Source of the DNA: Aristolochia californica
Taxonomy: Eukaryota; Streptophyta; Magnoliopsida; Piperales; Aristolochiaceae
Assembly: GCA_029961685.1 (NCBI GenBank)
Contig: JARWKL010000008.1
Coordinates: 22,105,981-22,169,980, forward strand
Length of the DNA: 64,000 nt
Direction of reading: 5' to 3'
Shown: positions 38,601-52,201 of the stretch, one piece after another
How the letters are laid out: each line of letters opens with the position of its first letter
Position numbering within the stretch: position 1 is the first letter of the stretch
Notes under the pieces: generated by a model
What the model was told of the DNA's origin: nothing
Seen by the model: only the letters and a program-made list of their open reading frames with translations
Databases searched by the model: none
Position numbers and translations under genes: made by a program

Positions 38601-41230
38601 GTGGGTTTTTTGGCTCTGGTAAATATCCCACCGCAGGTTAACTTGAGAATTTTAATTTTTTCTACTCCTTGAAATTTTATGATCATAAGGTCATTTTCAT
38701 TTTTAACATGTTTCTGGCATGCATATCCACCACATTTAATACATGTTAGGATCAATTTGAAATCTCTTTCTTATAAAATTCTACCAAGCTATCTAGGGTT
38801 GTACAAGTGGAATTTCCCCAACATGGATAATAAAAATTTGGTGTTCATTTTTAGTGCATGAAAATAATTTTTTCACTCACATTTATCATAGTTTTCAAAT
38901 TCCTTTGCATACATAAACTCTAAAATTTTAATTTCGTTGTGATCTATATTTGGCTTATCTTTTCGTTTACGTGAAAACTGGGAAAGTGAAAAACTCAAGT
39001 TGGAAAAAAAAATTGAACATCCAAAATGGAAATGCACAAATGCTGAGAGAGATAACTCCAATAAGTATCTGTGATTTTTTAGGTCCGCTTTTTGTAAAAT
39101 AGGCAAAGAGAGGGTTGTTTGGCTCTGGTAATTATCCCACCGCACGTTATCTTGAGAATTTTAATTTTTTCTACTCTTTGAAATTATTGGATCATTAGGT
39201 CATTTGAAACTTCAACATGTTTATGGCATGCATATCCACCACATTTAAAACATATTAGGATCAATTAAAAATCTCTTTTTATAAAATTCCACCAAGCTAT
39301 CTGGGGTTGTACTAGTGGAATTTCCCCCAACGTGGATAACAGAACATTGGTGCTCATTTTGTATGTGTGAAAATAATTTTCTTCACTCAAATTTATTGTG
39401 GTTTTCAAATACTTTTGCATACATAATCTCTAAAATTTTCATTTTGTTGTGATCTATATTTGCCTTATCATTTTGTTTACGAGAAAACTGCGAGAGTGAA
39501 AAACTCAAGTTTGAAAAAAAAATTGAACTTCCAAAATGGAAATGCACAAATGCTGAGAGTGATAATTCCATAAAGTATCTAATATTTTGCTGAGAGTGAT
39601 AATTCCATAAAGTATCTAATATTTTTTAGGTCCGCTTTTATAAAAGGGGCAAAAAGTGGGTTGTTTGGCTCTAGTAAATATCCCACCGCATGTTAACGTG
39701 AGAATTTTAATTTTTTCTACTCCTTGAAATCTTTGGATCATTAGGTCGTTTGCATCTTCAACATGTTTCTGGCAAGCATATCCACCACTTTTAAAACATG
39801 TTAAGATCAATTAGAAATCTCTTTCTTATAAAATTCCACCAAGCTATTTGGGGTTGTACTAGTGGAATTTCCCCAACGTGGATAACGAAACTTTGGTGTT
39901 CATTTTTAGTGCATGAAAATAATTTTCTGCACTCACATTTATTATAGTTTTTAAATTCGATTGCATACATAAACTGTAAAATTTTCATTTTGTTGTGATC
40001 TATATTTGCCTTATCTTTTTGTTTACGAGAAACTGGGAGAGCGAAAAACTCAAGTTTGAAAAAAAAAAATTGAACATCCAAAATGGAAATGCACAAATGC
40101 TGAGAGAGATAATTCCAAAAAAGTATCTGTAATTTTTTAGGTCCGCTTTTTGTAAAATAGGCAAAAAGTGAGTTGTTTGGCTCTGGTAAATATCCCACCA
40201 CACTTTAACTTGAGAATTTTAATTTTTTCTAGTCCTCGAAATTTTTGGATCATTACGTCATTCACATCTTCAACATATTTTTGGCAAGCATATCCACCAC
40301 ATTTAAAACATATTTGGATCAATTAGAAATCTCTTCCTTATAAAATTTCACCAAGCTATATGGGGTTGTGCTAGTGGAATTTCCCCAATGTAGATAACAA
40401 AACTTCTGTGTTCATTTTTAGTGTGTGAAAATAATTTTCTTCATGCACACTTATTATAGTTTTCAAATTCTTTTTCTTACATAAACTCTAAAATTTTCAT
40501 TTTGTTGTGATCTATATCTGCCTTATCTTTTTGTTTACAAGAAAACTGCGAGAGTGAAAAACTCAAGTTTGAAAAAAAAAAAATCACATCCAGAATGGAA
40601 TTACACAAATGCTGAGAGAGAAAGTTCCAAAAAGTATCTGTGATTTTTTAGGTCCGCTTTTTGTAAAATAGTCAAAAAGTGGGTTGTTTGGCTTTGGTAA
40701 ATATCCCACCGTATGTTAACTTGAGAATTATAATTTTTTGTACTCCTTGAAATTTTTGGATCATTAGGTCATTTCCATCTTCAATATGTTTCTGGCAAGC
40801 ACATCCACAACATTTAAAAAATGTTAGGATCAATTAGAAATCTCTTTCTTATAAAATTCCACCAAACTCTCTGGGGTTGTACTAGTGGAATTTCCCCAAC
40901 GTGGATAACAAAACTTTGGTGTTCTTTTTTAGTGCGTGAAAATAATTTTCTTCACTCACATTTATTATAGTTTTCAAATTCTTTTGCATACATAAACTCT
41001 AAAATTTTCATTTTCTTGTGATCTATATTTGCCTTATCATTTTGTCTACGAGAAAACTTGGACAGTGAAAAACTCAAGTTAAAAAGAAAATTTAACATCC
41101 AAAATGGAAATACACAAATGCTGAGAGAGATAATTACAAAAAGTATCTGTGATTTTTATGTCCAATCTTATTAAAATAGGCAAAAAGTGGGTTCTTTGGC
41201 TCAGGTAAATATCCCACCGCACGTTAACTT
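38600..41230. repeat. Cassette a-b-c-d, copy at 39 kb (anchors 38776-40854)
   Basis: Anchors are near 38776, 39284 (a), 39831 (b), 40343 (c) and 40854 (d). The block matches 14.88-17.2 kb monomer by monomer. Type marks are GTGCTCATTTTGTATG near 39350, TTCGATTGCATACATAAACTGT near 39957, and CTATATGG with GGTTGTGCTAG near 40358. It holds the 37-bp micro-duplication at 39552-39625. Confidence 0.75.
39552..39625. repeat. 37-bp tandem micro-duplication within a monomer
   Basis: Two exact 37-bp copies (39552-39588 and 39589-39625) begin with GCTGAGAGTGATAATTCC and end with CTAATATTTT. The anchor spacing is accordingly about 547 bp (39284 to 39831). No other monomer I read has the doubled segment, so the event is private and probably young. 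Confidence 0.92.
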
Positions 41231-41917
41231 GAGAATTTTAATTTTTTCTACTCCTTGAAATTTTATGATCCTAAGGTCATTTGCATCTTCAAAATGTTTC
41301 TGGCATGCATATCCACCACATTTAAAATATGTTAGGATCAATTAGAAATCTCTTTCTTATAAAATTCCACCTAGCTATCTGGGGTTGTACTATTGGAATT
41401 TCCCCAAAGTGGATAACAAAACTTTGGTGTTCATTTTTATTGCGTGAAAATAAATTTCTTCACTGACATTAATTATAGTTTTCAAATTATTTTGCATACA
41501 TAAACTCAAAAATTTTCATTTTGTTGTGATCTATATTTGTCTTATCTTTTTGTTTACGAGAAAACTGCGAGAGTGAAAAACTCAAGTTTGAAACAAAAAA
41601 TATAACATCCAAAATGGAATTACACAAAAGCTGAGACAGATAGTTCCAATAGGTCCGCTTTTTGTAAAATAGGCAACAAGTGGGTTGTTTGGCTCTGGTA
41701 AATATCCCACTGCATGTTAACTTGAGAATTATAATTTTTCTACTTCTTGAAATTTTTGGATCATTAGGTCATTTGCATCTTCAATATGTTTCTGGCATGC
41801 ACATCCACAACATTTAAAACATGTTAGGATCAATTAGAAATTGCTTTCTTATAAAATTCCACCAAGCTATCTGGGGCTGTACTAGTGGAATTTCCCCAAC
41901 ATGGATAACAAAACTTT

Positions 41918-41940
41918 GGTGTTCCTTGAAATTGTATGAT
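41918..41940. repeat. Large deletion junction: CTTTGGTGTTC joined to CTTGAAATTG
   Basis: Two parts of the monomer normally about 330 bp apart are fused, giving an anchor spacing of only ~179 bp (41854 to 42033). Compared with the collinear series at 5.40-6.24 kb, about 834 bp is missing, that is one monomer plus about 330 bp. The flanks match 5.40 kb on the left and 6.24 kb (GATCATCAGGTC-like) on the right. Confidence 0.85.
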
Positions 41941-43769
41941 CATCTGGTCATTTGCATCTTTAACATGTTTCTGGCATGCATATCCACCACATTTCAAACA
42001 TGTTACGAATAATTAAAAATCTCTTTCTTATAAAATTCCACCAAGCTATATGGGATTGTACTAGAGGAATTTCACCAATGTGGATATCAAAATTTCTTGT
42101 TCATTTTTAGTGCGTGAAAATAATTTTCTTCACTCACATTTATTATAGTTTTCAAATTATTTTGCATGCATAAACTCTAAAATTTTCTTTTTGTTGTGAT
42201 CTATATTTGCCTTATCTTTTTGCTTACAAGAAAACTGGGAGAGTGAAGAACTCAAGTTTGAAAAAAAAAAATTTAACATCCAAAATGGAAATGCACAAAT
42301 GCTGAGAGAGATAATTCCAAAAAGTCTCAGTGATTTTTTAGGTCCGTTTTTTGTAAAATAGGCAAAAAGTGGGTTCTTTGCCTCTAGTAAATATCCCACT
42401 ACACGTTAACTTGAGAATTTTAATTTTTTCGACTCCTTGAAATTTTATGATCATTTGGTCATTTTCATCTTCAACATGTTTCTAGCATGCATATCCACCA
42501 CATTTAAAACATGTTAGGTTCAATTAGAAATATCTTTCTTATAAAATTCCACCAAGCTATCTGGGATTGTACTAGTGGAATTTCCCCAAGGTGGATTACA
42601 AAACTACGGTGTTCATTTTTAGTGCGTGAAATTAATTTTATTCACTAAAATATATTATAGTTTTCAAATTCTTTTACATACATAAACTCTAAAATTTTAA
42701 TTTTGTTGTGATGTATATTTTCCTTATCTTTTTGTTTATGAGAAAACTGGGAGAGAGAAAAACTCAAGTTTGAAAAAAATAAACTGGACATCTAAACTGG
42801 AAATACACAAATGCTGAGAGAGATAATTCCAAAAAGTATTTGTGATATTTTAGGTCCGCTTTTTGTAAAATAGGCAAAAAGTGGGTTGTTTGGCTCGGGT
42901 AAATATCCCTCCGCGCGTTAACTTGTGAATATAATTTTTTTCTTCTCCTTGAAATTTTTGGATCATTAGGTCATTTGCATCTTCAATATGTTTCTAGCAT
43001 GCATATCCACCACATTTAAAATATTTTAGGATCAATTAGAAATCTCTTTTTATTAAAATTCCACCAAGCTATCTGGGATTGTCCTTGTGGAATTTCCCCA
43101 ACGTGCGTGAAATTAATTATCTCCACTCCCATTTTTTATAGTTTTCAAATTTTTTGCATACATAAACTCTAAAATTTTCATTTTGTTGTGATCTATATTT
43201 GCCTTATCTTTTTGTTTACGAGAAAACTGGGAGAGTGAAAAACTCAAGTTTGAAAAAAAAAAAATTGAACATCCAAAATGGAAATGTTCAAATGCTGAGA
43301 GAGATAATTCCAAAAAGTATCTGTGATTTTTTAGGTCGCTTTTGTAAAATAGCCAAAAAGTGAGTTGTTTGGCTTTGGTGAATATCCCACCGCACGTTAA
43401 CATATGAATTTTAATTTTTTCCACTCCTTGAAATTTTTGGATCATTAAGATATTTGCATCTTCAACATGTTTCTGGCATGCATATCCACCACATTTAAAA
43501 CAGATTAGGATCAATTAGAATTCTCTTTCTTATAAAATTCCACCAAGCTATCTAGGGTTGTACTAGTGCAATTTCCCCAACGTGGATAACAAAACTTTGG
43601 TGTTCATTTTTTGTGCGTGAAATTAATTTTCTTCACTCACAGTTATTATAGTTTTCAAATTCTTTTCCATACATAAACTCTAAATTTTTCATTTTGTTGT
43701 GATCTATATTTTCCTTATCTTTTTGTTTACGAGAAAACTGGGAGAGTGAAAAACTCAAGTTTGCAAATA

Positions 43770-45780
43770 AAAAATGTAACAATCAAAATGGAAATACACA
43801 AATGCTGAGAGAGATAATTCAAAAAAGTATGTGTCATTTTTTAGGTCCGCTTTTTGTAAAATAGGCAAAAAATGGGTTGTTTGGCTCTGGTAAATATCCC
43901 ACCGTACGTTAACTTGAGAATTTTAATATTTTCTACTCCTTGAAATTTTATGATCATTAAGTCATTAGCATCTACAACAATTTTCTGGCATGCATATCCA
44001 CCAAATTTAAAGAATGTTAGGATCAATTAGAAATCTCTTTCTTATAAAATTCCACCAAGCTATCTGGGGTTGTACTAGTGGAATTTCCCCAACGTGGATA
44101 AATAAACTTTGGTGTTCATTTTTAGAGCATGAAAATAATTTGCTTCACTCACATTTATTATAGTTTTTAAATTCTTTTGCATACATAAACTCTAAAATTT
44201 TCATTTTGTTGCGATCTATATTTGCCTTATCTTTTTGTTTATGAGAACACTGAGAGAGTGAAAAACTAAAATTTGAAAGAAAAAAAATTGAACATCCAAA
44301 ATGCAAAAGCATAAATGCAGAGAGTGATAATTCCAAAAAGTATTTGTGCTTTTTGGGTCCGCTTTTTGTAAAATAGGCAAAAAGTTGGTTGTTTGGCTCT
44401 ACTAAATATCCCACCGCAAGTTAACTTGAGAATTTTAATTTTTTCTACTCCTCGAAATTTTTGGATCCATAGGTCTTTTCCATCTTCAACTTGTTTTTGG
44501 CAAGCATATCCACCTGATTTAAAACATGTTAGGATCAATTAGAAATCTCTCTCTTATAAAATTCCACCAAGCTATCTGAGGTTGTACTAGTGGAATTTCC
44601 CCAACATGGATAACAAAACTTTGGTATTCATTTTTAGTGCGTGAAATTTTTTTTCTTCACTCACATTTATTATAGTTTTCAAATTCATTTGCATACATAA
44701 ACTCTAAAATTTTCATTTGTTGTGATTTTTATTTGCCTTATCTTTTTGTTTACGAGAAATCTGCCAGAGTGAAAAACTCAAGTTTGCAAAAAAAAAATGT
44801 AACATCCAAAATGGAAATACACAAATGCTGAGAGATATAATTCAAAAAAGTATGTGTCATTTTTTAGGTCTGCTTTTTTGTAAAATAAGCAAAAAATGGG
44901 TTGTTTGGCTCTTGTAAATATCCCACCGTACGTTAACTTGAGAATTTTAATATTTTCTACTCCTTGAAATTTTATGATCATTAAGTCATTAGCTTCTACA
45001 ACATTTTTCTGGCATGCATATCCACAAAATTTAAAGAATGTTAGGATCAATTAGAAAACTTTCTTATAAAATTCCACCAAGCTATCTGGGGTTGTACTAG
45101 TGGAATTTCCCCAACGTGGTTAACAAAAGTTTGGTGTTCATTTTTAGTGCATGAAAATAATTTTCTTCACTCACATTTATTATAGTTTTTAAATTCTTTT
45201 GCATACATAAACTCTAAAATTTTCATTTTGTTGTGATCTATATTTGCCTTATCGTTTTGTTTATGAGAACACTGAGAGAGTGAAAAACTATAATTTGAAA
45301 GAAAAAAAATTGAACATCCAAAATGCCAAAGCAGAAATGCAGAGAGAGATAATTCCAAAAAGTATCTGTGCTTTTTGTAAAATAGGCAAAAAGTTGGTTG
45401 TTGGGATCTAGTAAATATCCCACTGCAAGTTAACTTGAGAATTATAATTTTTTCTACTCCTCGAAATTTTTGGATTAATAGGTCTTTTGCATCTTCAACT
45501 TGTTTCTGGCAAGCATATCCACCTGATTTAAAACATGTTAGGATCAATTAGAAATCTCTTTCTTATAAAATTCCACCAAGCTATCTGAGGTTGTACTAGT
45601 GGAATTTCCCCAACGTGGATAACAAAACTTTGGTGTTCATTTTTAGTGCGTGAAATTTTTTTTCTTCACTCACATTTATTATAGTTTTCAAATTCATTTC
45701 CATACATAAACTCTAAAATTTTCATTTTGTTGTGATTTTTATTTGCCTTATCTTTTTGTTTACGAGAAACCTGCCAGAGT
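43770..45780. repeat. Two-monomer (~1.01-kb) tandem duplication
   Basis: The pair at about 43.77-44.77 kb is repeated at about 44.77-45.78 kb. Marks recur at about 1010-1021 bp: GTATGTGTCATTTTTT (43827/44848), GAAAGAAAAAAAATTGA (44275/45297) and CTGCCAGAGTG (44762/45771). The series at 8.1-9.1 kb has the pair once. The copies differ at several positions, including a deletion of the TTTAGGTCCG part near 45372 in the second. Confidence 0.8.
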
Positions 45781-46099
45781 GAAAAACTCAAGTTTGAAAA
45801 AAAAAATGTAACATCCAAAATGGAAATACACAAATGGTGAGAGAGATAATTCAAAAAAGTATCTGCGATTTTTTAGGTCCGCTTTTTGTAAAATAGGCAA
45901 AAAGTGGGTTCTTTGGCTCTGGTAAATATCCTACTGCTCATTAACTTCTGAATTTTAATTTTTTCTACTAGAAATTTTTGGATCATTAGGTCATTTACAT
46001 TTTCCACATGTTTCTGGCATGCATATCCACCACATTCAAAACATGTTAGGATCAATTAGAAATCTCTTTCTTATAAAATTCCACCAAGCTATCTGGGGT

Positions 46100-47750
46100 T
46101 GTACTAGTGGAATTTTCCCAACATAGATAACAAAACATTGGTGTTCATTTTTAGGGCGTGAAAATAATTTTCTTCATGCACATTTAGTATAGTTTTCAAA
46201 TTATTTTGCTTACATAAACTTTAAAATTTTCATTTTGTTGTGATCTATATTAGCCTTATCTTTTTGTTTACGAGGAAACTGCGAGAGAGAAAAACTCAAG
46301 TTTGAAAAAAAAAATGTAACATCCAAAATGGAATTACACAAATGCTGAGAGAGGTAGTTCCAAAAGGTATCTGTGACTTTTTAGGTCCGCTTTTTGTAAA
46401 ATAGGCAAGAAGTGGGTTGTTTGGCTCTGGTAAATATCCCACCACATGCTAACTTGGGAATTATAATTTTTCTACGTCTTGAAATTTTTGGATCATTAGG
46501 TCATTTGCATCTTCAACATGTTTATGGCATGCATATCCACCACATTTTAAACATGTTAGGATCAATTAGAAATCTCTTTCTTCTAAAATTCCACCAAGCT
46601 ATCTGGGGTTGTCCTAGTGGAATTTCCACAACGTGGATTAGAAAACTTAGGTGTTCATTTTTAATGCGTGAAAATAATTTTCTTCACTCACATTTATTAT
46701 AGTTTTCAAATTATTTTTCTTACATCAACTCTTAAATTTTCATTTTGTTGTGATCTATATTTTCCTTATCTTTTTGTTTGCAAGAAATCAAGGAGAGTGG
46801 AAAACTCAACTTTGAAAAAACAAAATTGAACATCCAAAATGGAAATGCACAAATGCTGAGAGTGATAAATCCAAAAAGTATCTATGATTTTTTAGGTCCA
46901 CTTTTTGTAAAATAGGAAAAAAGTGGGTTCTTTGGCTCTGGTAAATATCCCACCACACGTTAACTTGAAAATTTTAATGTTTTCTACTACTTGAAATTTT
47001 ATGATCATTAGGTCATTTTCATCTTCAACATGTTTCTGGCATGCATATCCACCACATTTAAAACATGTTAGGATCAATTAGAAATCTCTTTTTTATAAAA
47101 TTCCACCAAGCTATGTGGAGTTGTACTAGTGGAATTTCCCCAACACGGATAACAAAACTTTGGTGTTCATTTTTAGTGCGTGAAAATCATTTTCTTCACT
47201 CACATTTATTATAGTTTCCAAATTCTTTTGCATACAAAATCTCTAAAATTTTCATTTTGTTGTGATCTATACTTGCCTTATCTTTTTGTTTCCGAGAAAA
47301 CTGGGAGAGTGAAAAACTCAAGTTTGGAAAAAAAATTTATATAAAAAATGGAAATGCACAAATGCTGTGAGAGATAATTCCAAAAAGTATCTGTGATTTT
47401 TTAGGTCCGATTTTTTTAAAATAGGCTAAAAGTGGGTAGTATGGCTCTAGTAAATATCCCACCGCACGTTGACTTTAGAATTTTAATTTTTTCTACGCCT
47501 TGAAATTTTTGGATCATTAGGTCATTTACATATTCTACATGTTTCTGGCATGTATATCCACCACATTTAAAACATGTTACGATCAATTAAAAATTTCTTT
47601 CTTATAAAATGCAACCAAGCTATCTGGGGTTGTATTAGTGGAATTTCCCCAACGTGGATAACAAAACTTTGGTGTTCATTTTTAGTACGTGAAAATAATT
47701 TTCTTCACTCACATTCATTATAGTTTTCAAATTATTTTGCTTACATCAAA
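46100..47750. repeat. Monomers 46.1-47.75 kb (anchors 46586, 47098, 47607)
   Basis: The monomer near 46.5-46.75 kb shares the TTGCTTACATCAACTC-type variant (here TTTCTTACATCAACTC) with 4.45 and 38.4 kb. The anchor at 47607 is decayed (AAATGCAACC against GTGGAATTT). The poly(A)-to-ATCC region near 47335 is altered to TTTATATAAAAAATGG. No gene or other element is seen. Confidence 0.7.
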
Positions 47751-50700
47751 TCTTAAATTTTCATTTTGTTGTGATCTATATTGACCTTATCTTTTTGTTT
47801 ACAAGAAAATTGGGAGAGTGAAAAACTCATGTTTGAAAAAAAAAATTGAACATCCAAAGTGGAAATGCTCAAATGCTGAGAGAGATAATTCCAAAAAGTA
47901 TCTGTGATTTTTTAGGTCCGCTTTTGTAAAATAGGCAAAAAGTGAGTTGTTTGGCTCTAGTAAATATCCCACAGCACGTAAACTTGAGAATTTTAATTTT
48001 TTCTACTCCTTGAAATTTTTGGATCATTAGGTCATTTCCATCTTCAACATGTTTCTGGCATGCATATCCACCACATTTAAAAAATATTAGGATCAATTAG
48101 AAATCTCTTTCTTATAAAATTCCACCAAGCTATCTGGGGTGGTACTAGTGGAATTTCCCCAACGTGGATAACAAAACTTTGGTGTTCATTTTTAGTGCGT
48201 GAAAATAATTTTCTTCACTCTCAATTATTATAGTTTTCAAATTCTTTTCCGTTCATAAACTCTAGAATTTTCATTTTGTTGTGATCTATATTTGCCTTAC
48301 CTTTTTGTTTACGAGAAAACTGGGAGAGAGAAAAATTCAAGTTTGAAAAAGAAATTTAACATCCAAAATAGAAATGCAGAAATGTTGAGAGAAATAATTC
48401 CAAAAGGAATCTGTGATTTTTTAGGTCCGCTTTTTGTAAAATAGGCAAAAAGTGGGTTGTTTGGCTCTAGTAAATATCCCACCGCACGTTAACTTGAGAA
48501 TTTTAATTTTTTCCACTCCTTGAAATTTTTGGATCATTATGTCATTTTAATCTTCAACATGTTGCTGGCATGCATATCCACCACATTTAAAACATGTTAG
48601 GATCAATTCGAAATTTCTCTCTAATAAAATTCCACAAGGTTATCTGGTGTTGTACTAGTGGAATTTCCCCAACGTGGATAACAAAACTTTGGTGTTCATT
48701 TTTAGTGAGTGAAAATAATTTTCTTCACTCACATTTATTATAGTTTTCAGATTCTTTTGCATACTTAAACTCTAAAATTTTCATTTTGTTGTCATCTATA
48801 TTTGCCTTATCTTTTTGTTTACAAGAACACTAGGAGAGGCAAAAACTCAACTTTGAAAAAAAAAATTTGGACATCCAAAATGGAAATGCACAAATGCTGA
48901 GAGAGATAATTCCAAAAAGTATCTATGATTTTTAGGTCCGCTTTTTGTAAAATAGGCAAAAAGTGGATAGTATGGCTCTGGTAAATATCCCACCAGACGT
49001 TGACTTCAGAATTTTAATTTTTTCTACTCCTTGAAATTTTTGCATCATTAGGTCATTTGCATATTCTACATGTTTCTGGCATGTATATCCACCACATTTA
49101 AAACATGTTACGATTAATTAAAAATTTCTTTCTTATAAAATTCCACCAAGCTATCTGGGGTTGTACTAGTGGAATTTCCCCAACGTGGATAACAAAACTT
49201 TGGTGCTCATTTTTATTGCGTGAAAATTATTTTCTTCACTCACATTCATTATAGTTTTCAAATTATTTTGCTTACATCAACTCTTAAATTTTCATTTTGT
49301 TGTGATCTATATTTGCCTTATCTTTTTGTTTACAAGAAAACTAGGAGAGTGAAAAACTCATGTTTGAAAAAAAAAATTGAACATCCAAAGTGGAAATACA
49401 CAAATGCTGAGAGAGATAATTCCAAAAAGTATATGTGATTTTTTAGGTCCGATTTTTGTAAAAAAGGCAAAAAGTGGGTTGTTTGGCTCTGGTAAATATC
49501 CCACCACACTTTAACTTGAAAATTTTAATTTTTTCTACTCCTTGAAATATTTGGATCATTAGGTCATTTGCATCTTCAACATGTTTCTGACATGCATATC
49601 CACCACATTTAAAACATGTTAGATTAATAAGAAATCTCTTTCTTATAAAATTCCACCAAGCGATCTGGGATTGTACTAGTGTAATTTCCCCAACGTGGAC
49701 AACAAAACTATGGTGTTAATTTTTAGTGCATGAAAATAATTTTCTGCACTCACATATATTATAGTTTTCAAAATATTTTGCATACATAATCTCTAAAATT
49801 TTAATTTTGGTGTGATCTATATTTCCCTTATCTTTTTCTTTACGAGAAAACTGGGAGAGTGAAAATCTCAAGTTTGAAAAAAAAAATTGATCATCCTAAA
49901 TGGAAATGCTCAAATGCTAAGAGAGATAATTCCAAAAAGTATCTGTGATTTTTTAGGTCCGCTTTTGTAAAATAAGCAAAAAGTGGGTTGTTTGGCTCTG
50001 GTAAACATCCCACAGCACGTTAGCTTGAGAATTTTAATTTTTTCTACTCCTTGAAATTTTTGGATCATTAGGTCATTTCCATCTTCAACATGTTTCTGGC
50101 ATGCATATCCACTACATTTAAAAAATATTAGTATCAATTAGAAATCACTTTCTTATAAAATTTCACCAAGCTATCTGGGGTTGTACTAGTGTAATTTCCC
50201 CAACGTGGATAACAAAACGTTGGTGTTCATTTTTAGTGCGTGAAAATAATTTTCTTCAATCTCATTTATTATAGTTTTCAAATTCTTTTCCATTCATAAA
50301 CTCTAAAATTTTCATTTTGTTGTGATCATTATTTGCCTTACCATTTTGTTTACGAGAAAACTGGGAAAGTGAAAAATTCAAGTTTGAAAAAAACAATTTT
50401 ACATCCAACATGGAAATGCAGAAATACTGAGAGAAATAATTCCAAAAAGTATCTGTGATGTTTTAGGTCTGCTTTTTGTAAAATAGGCTAAAAGTGGGTT
50501 GTTTGTCTCAAGTAAATATCCCATCGCACGTTAACTTGAGAATTTTAATTTTTTCTACTTCTTGAAATTTTTGGATCATTATGTCATTTGAATCTTCAAC
50601 ATGTTTCTGGCATGCAGATCCACCACATTTAAAATATGTTTGGATCAATTAGAAATTTCTCTCTTATAAAATTCCACCAGGCTATCTGGGGTTGTACAAG

Positions 50701-51000
50701 TGGAATTTCCCCAACGTGGATAACAAAACTATGGTGTTCATTTTTAGTGAGTGGAAATCATTTTCTTCACTCACATTTGTTATACTTTTCATATTCTTTT
50801 GCATACTTAAACTCTAAAATTTTATTTTGTTGTCATCTATATTTGCCCTATCTTTTTGTTTACAAGAAAACAGGGAGAGGGAAAAACTCAAGTTTGAAAA
50901 AAAAGAATTGGACATCCACAATGGAAATGCACAAATTCAGAGAGAGATAATTCCAAAAAGTATCTGTGATTTTTTAGGTCCGCTTTTTGGAAAATAGGCA
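47750..51000. repeat. Four-monomer (~2.04-kb) periodicity
   Basis: Anchors are near 48117, 48627, 49138, 49648, 50158 and 50669. Private variants recur about 2040 bp apart: the GGAAATGCTC monomer with TTTCCATCTTC (47.87/49.91 kb), TTCTTTTCC(G/A)TTCATAAAC (48246/50286), and GGAGAGG(C/G) with TTGGACATCC (48832/50872). A three-monomer echo of the ATTCATTATAG monomer links 47712 and 49244. Similarity is moderate, so this is an older or less homogenised higher-order repeat than the 3060-bp one. Confidence 0.7.
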
Positions 51001-52201
51001 AAAAGTGGGTTTTTTGGCTCCGGTAAATATCCCACCGCATGTTAACTTGAGAATATTAATTTTTTCTACTCCTTGAAATTTTATGATCATTAGGTCATTT
51101 GCATCTTCAACATGTTTGTGGCATGCATATCCACCATATTTAAAACATGTTAGGATCAATTAGAAATCTTTTTTTTATAAAATTCCACCAAGCTATCTGG
51201 GGTTGTACTAGTGGAATTTCCCCAACGTGGATAATAAAACTTTGGTGTTCATTTTTAGTGCGTAAAAATAATTTTATTCACTCACATTTATTATAGATTT
51301 CAAATTCTTTTGCATACATAAACTCTAAAATTTTCATTTTGTTGTGATATATAGTTGACTTATCTTTTTGTTTAAGAGAAAACTGGGAGAGTGAAAAACT
51401 CAAGTTTGAAAAAAAAATGGATATCCAAAATGGAAATGGACAAATGCTGTCAGAGATAATTCCAAAAAGTGTCTATGATTTTTTAGGTCCGCTTTTTGTA
51501 AAATAGGCAAAAAGTGGGTAGTTTGGCTCGATTAAATATCCCACTGCACGTTAACTTGAGAATTTTAATTTTTTCTACTTCTTCAAATTTTTTAATCATT
51601 AGGTCATTTGCATCTTCAACCTGTTTCTAGCATGTATATCCACCACATTTAAAACATGTTACAATCAATTAAAAATCTCTTTCTTATAAAATTCCACCAA
51701 GCGAGCTGAGGTTGTACTAGTGGAATTTCTACAACGTGGATAACAAAACTTTGGTGTTCATTTTTAGTGTGTGAAAATAATTTTCTTCACTCACATTTAT
51801 TATAGTTTTCAAATTATTTTGCTTACATCAACTCTTAAATTTTCATTTTGTTGTGATATATATTTGCCTTATCTTTTTGTTTACAAGAAATCTAGGAGAG
51901 TGAAAAACTCTAGTTTGAAAAAAAAAAAATTGAACATCCAAAATGGAAATGCGCAAAAGCTGAGAGAGATAATTCCAAAAAGTATCTGTGATTTTTTAGG
52001 TCAGTTTTTTGTAAAATAGGCAAAAATTGTGTTGTTTGGCTCTAGTAAAAATCCCATTGCACGTTAACTTGAGTATTTTAATTTTTTCTACTCCTTGAAA
52101 TTTTTGGATCATTAGGTCATTTGCATGTTCAACATTTTTTTGGCATGCATACCCACCACATTTAAAACATGTTAGGATCAATTAGAAATCTCTTTCTTAT
52201 A

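Larger units (their letters stand above)
41230..46100. repeat. Monomer series 3, second copy with a deletion and a duplication (41.2-46.1 kb)
   Basis: Anchors are near 41362, 41854, 42033, 42544, 43056, 43535, 44047, 44559, 45069, 45568 and 46076. Against 4.6-9.5 kb the offset is about 36525 up to 41.9 kb, about 35690 after it (a net loss of ~834 bp), about 35657 after a ~32-bp deletion near 43104, and about 36668 after the two-monomer duplication ending near 45.78 kb. Smaller private losses are ~22 bp near 41650 (the AAAAAGTATCTGTG part is missing) and ~12 bp near 45372. No gene is present. Confidence 0.75.

Noticed and set aside
39791..40201. Longest minus-strand open frame (~136 codons), and a similar ~133-codon frame near 43.1-43.5 kb
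   Set aside because: The monomer length is divisible by three, so chance frames run through several landmarks. Homologous monomers at 15.9 and 30.2 kb break the frame. Composition is low-complexity (Phe/Ser/Lys-rich) and reflects the A+T-rich repeat.
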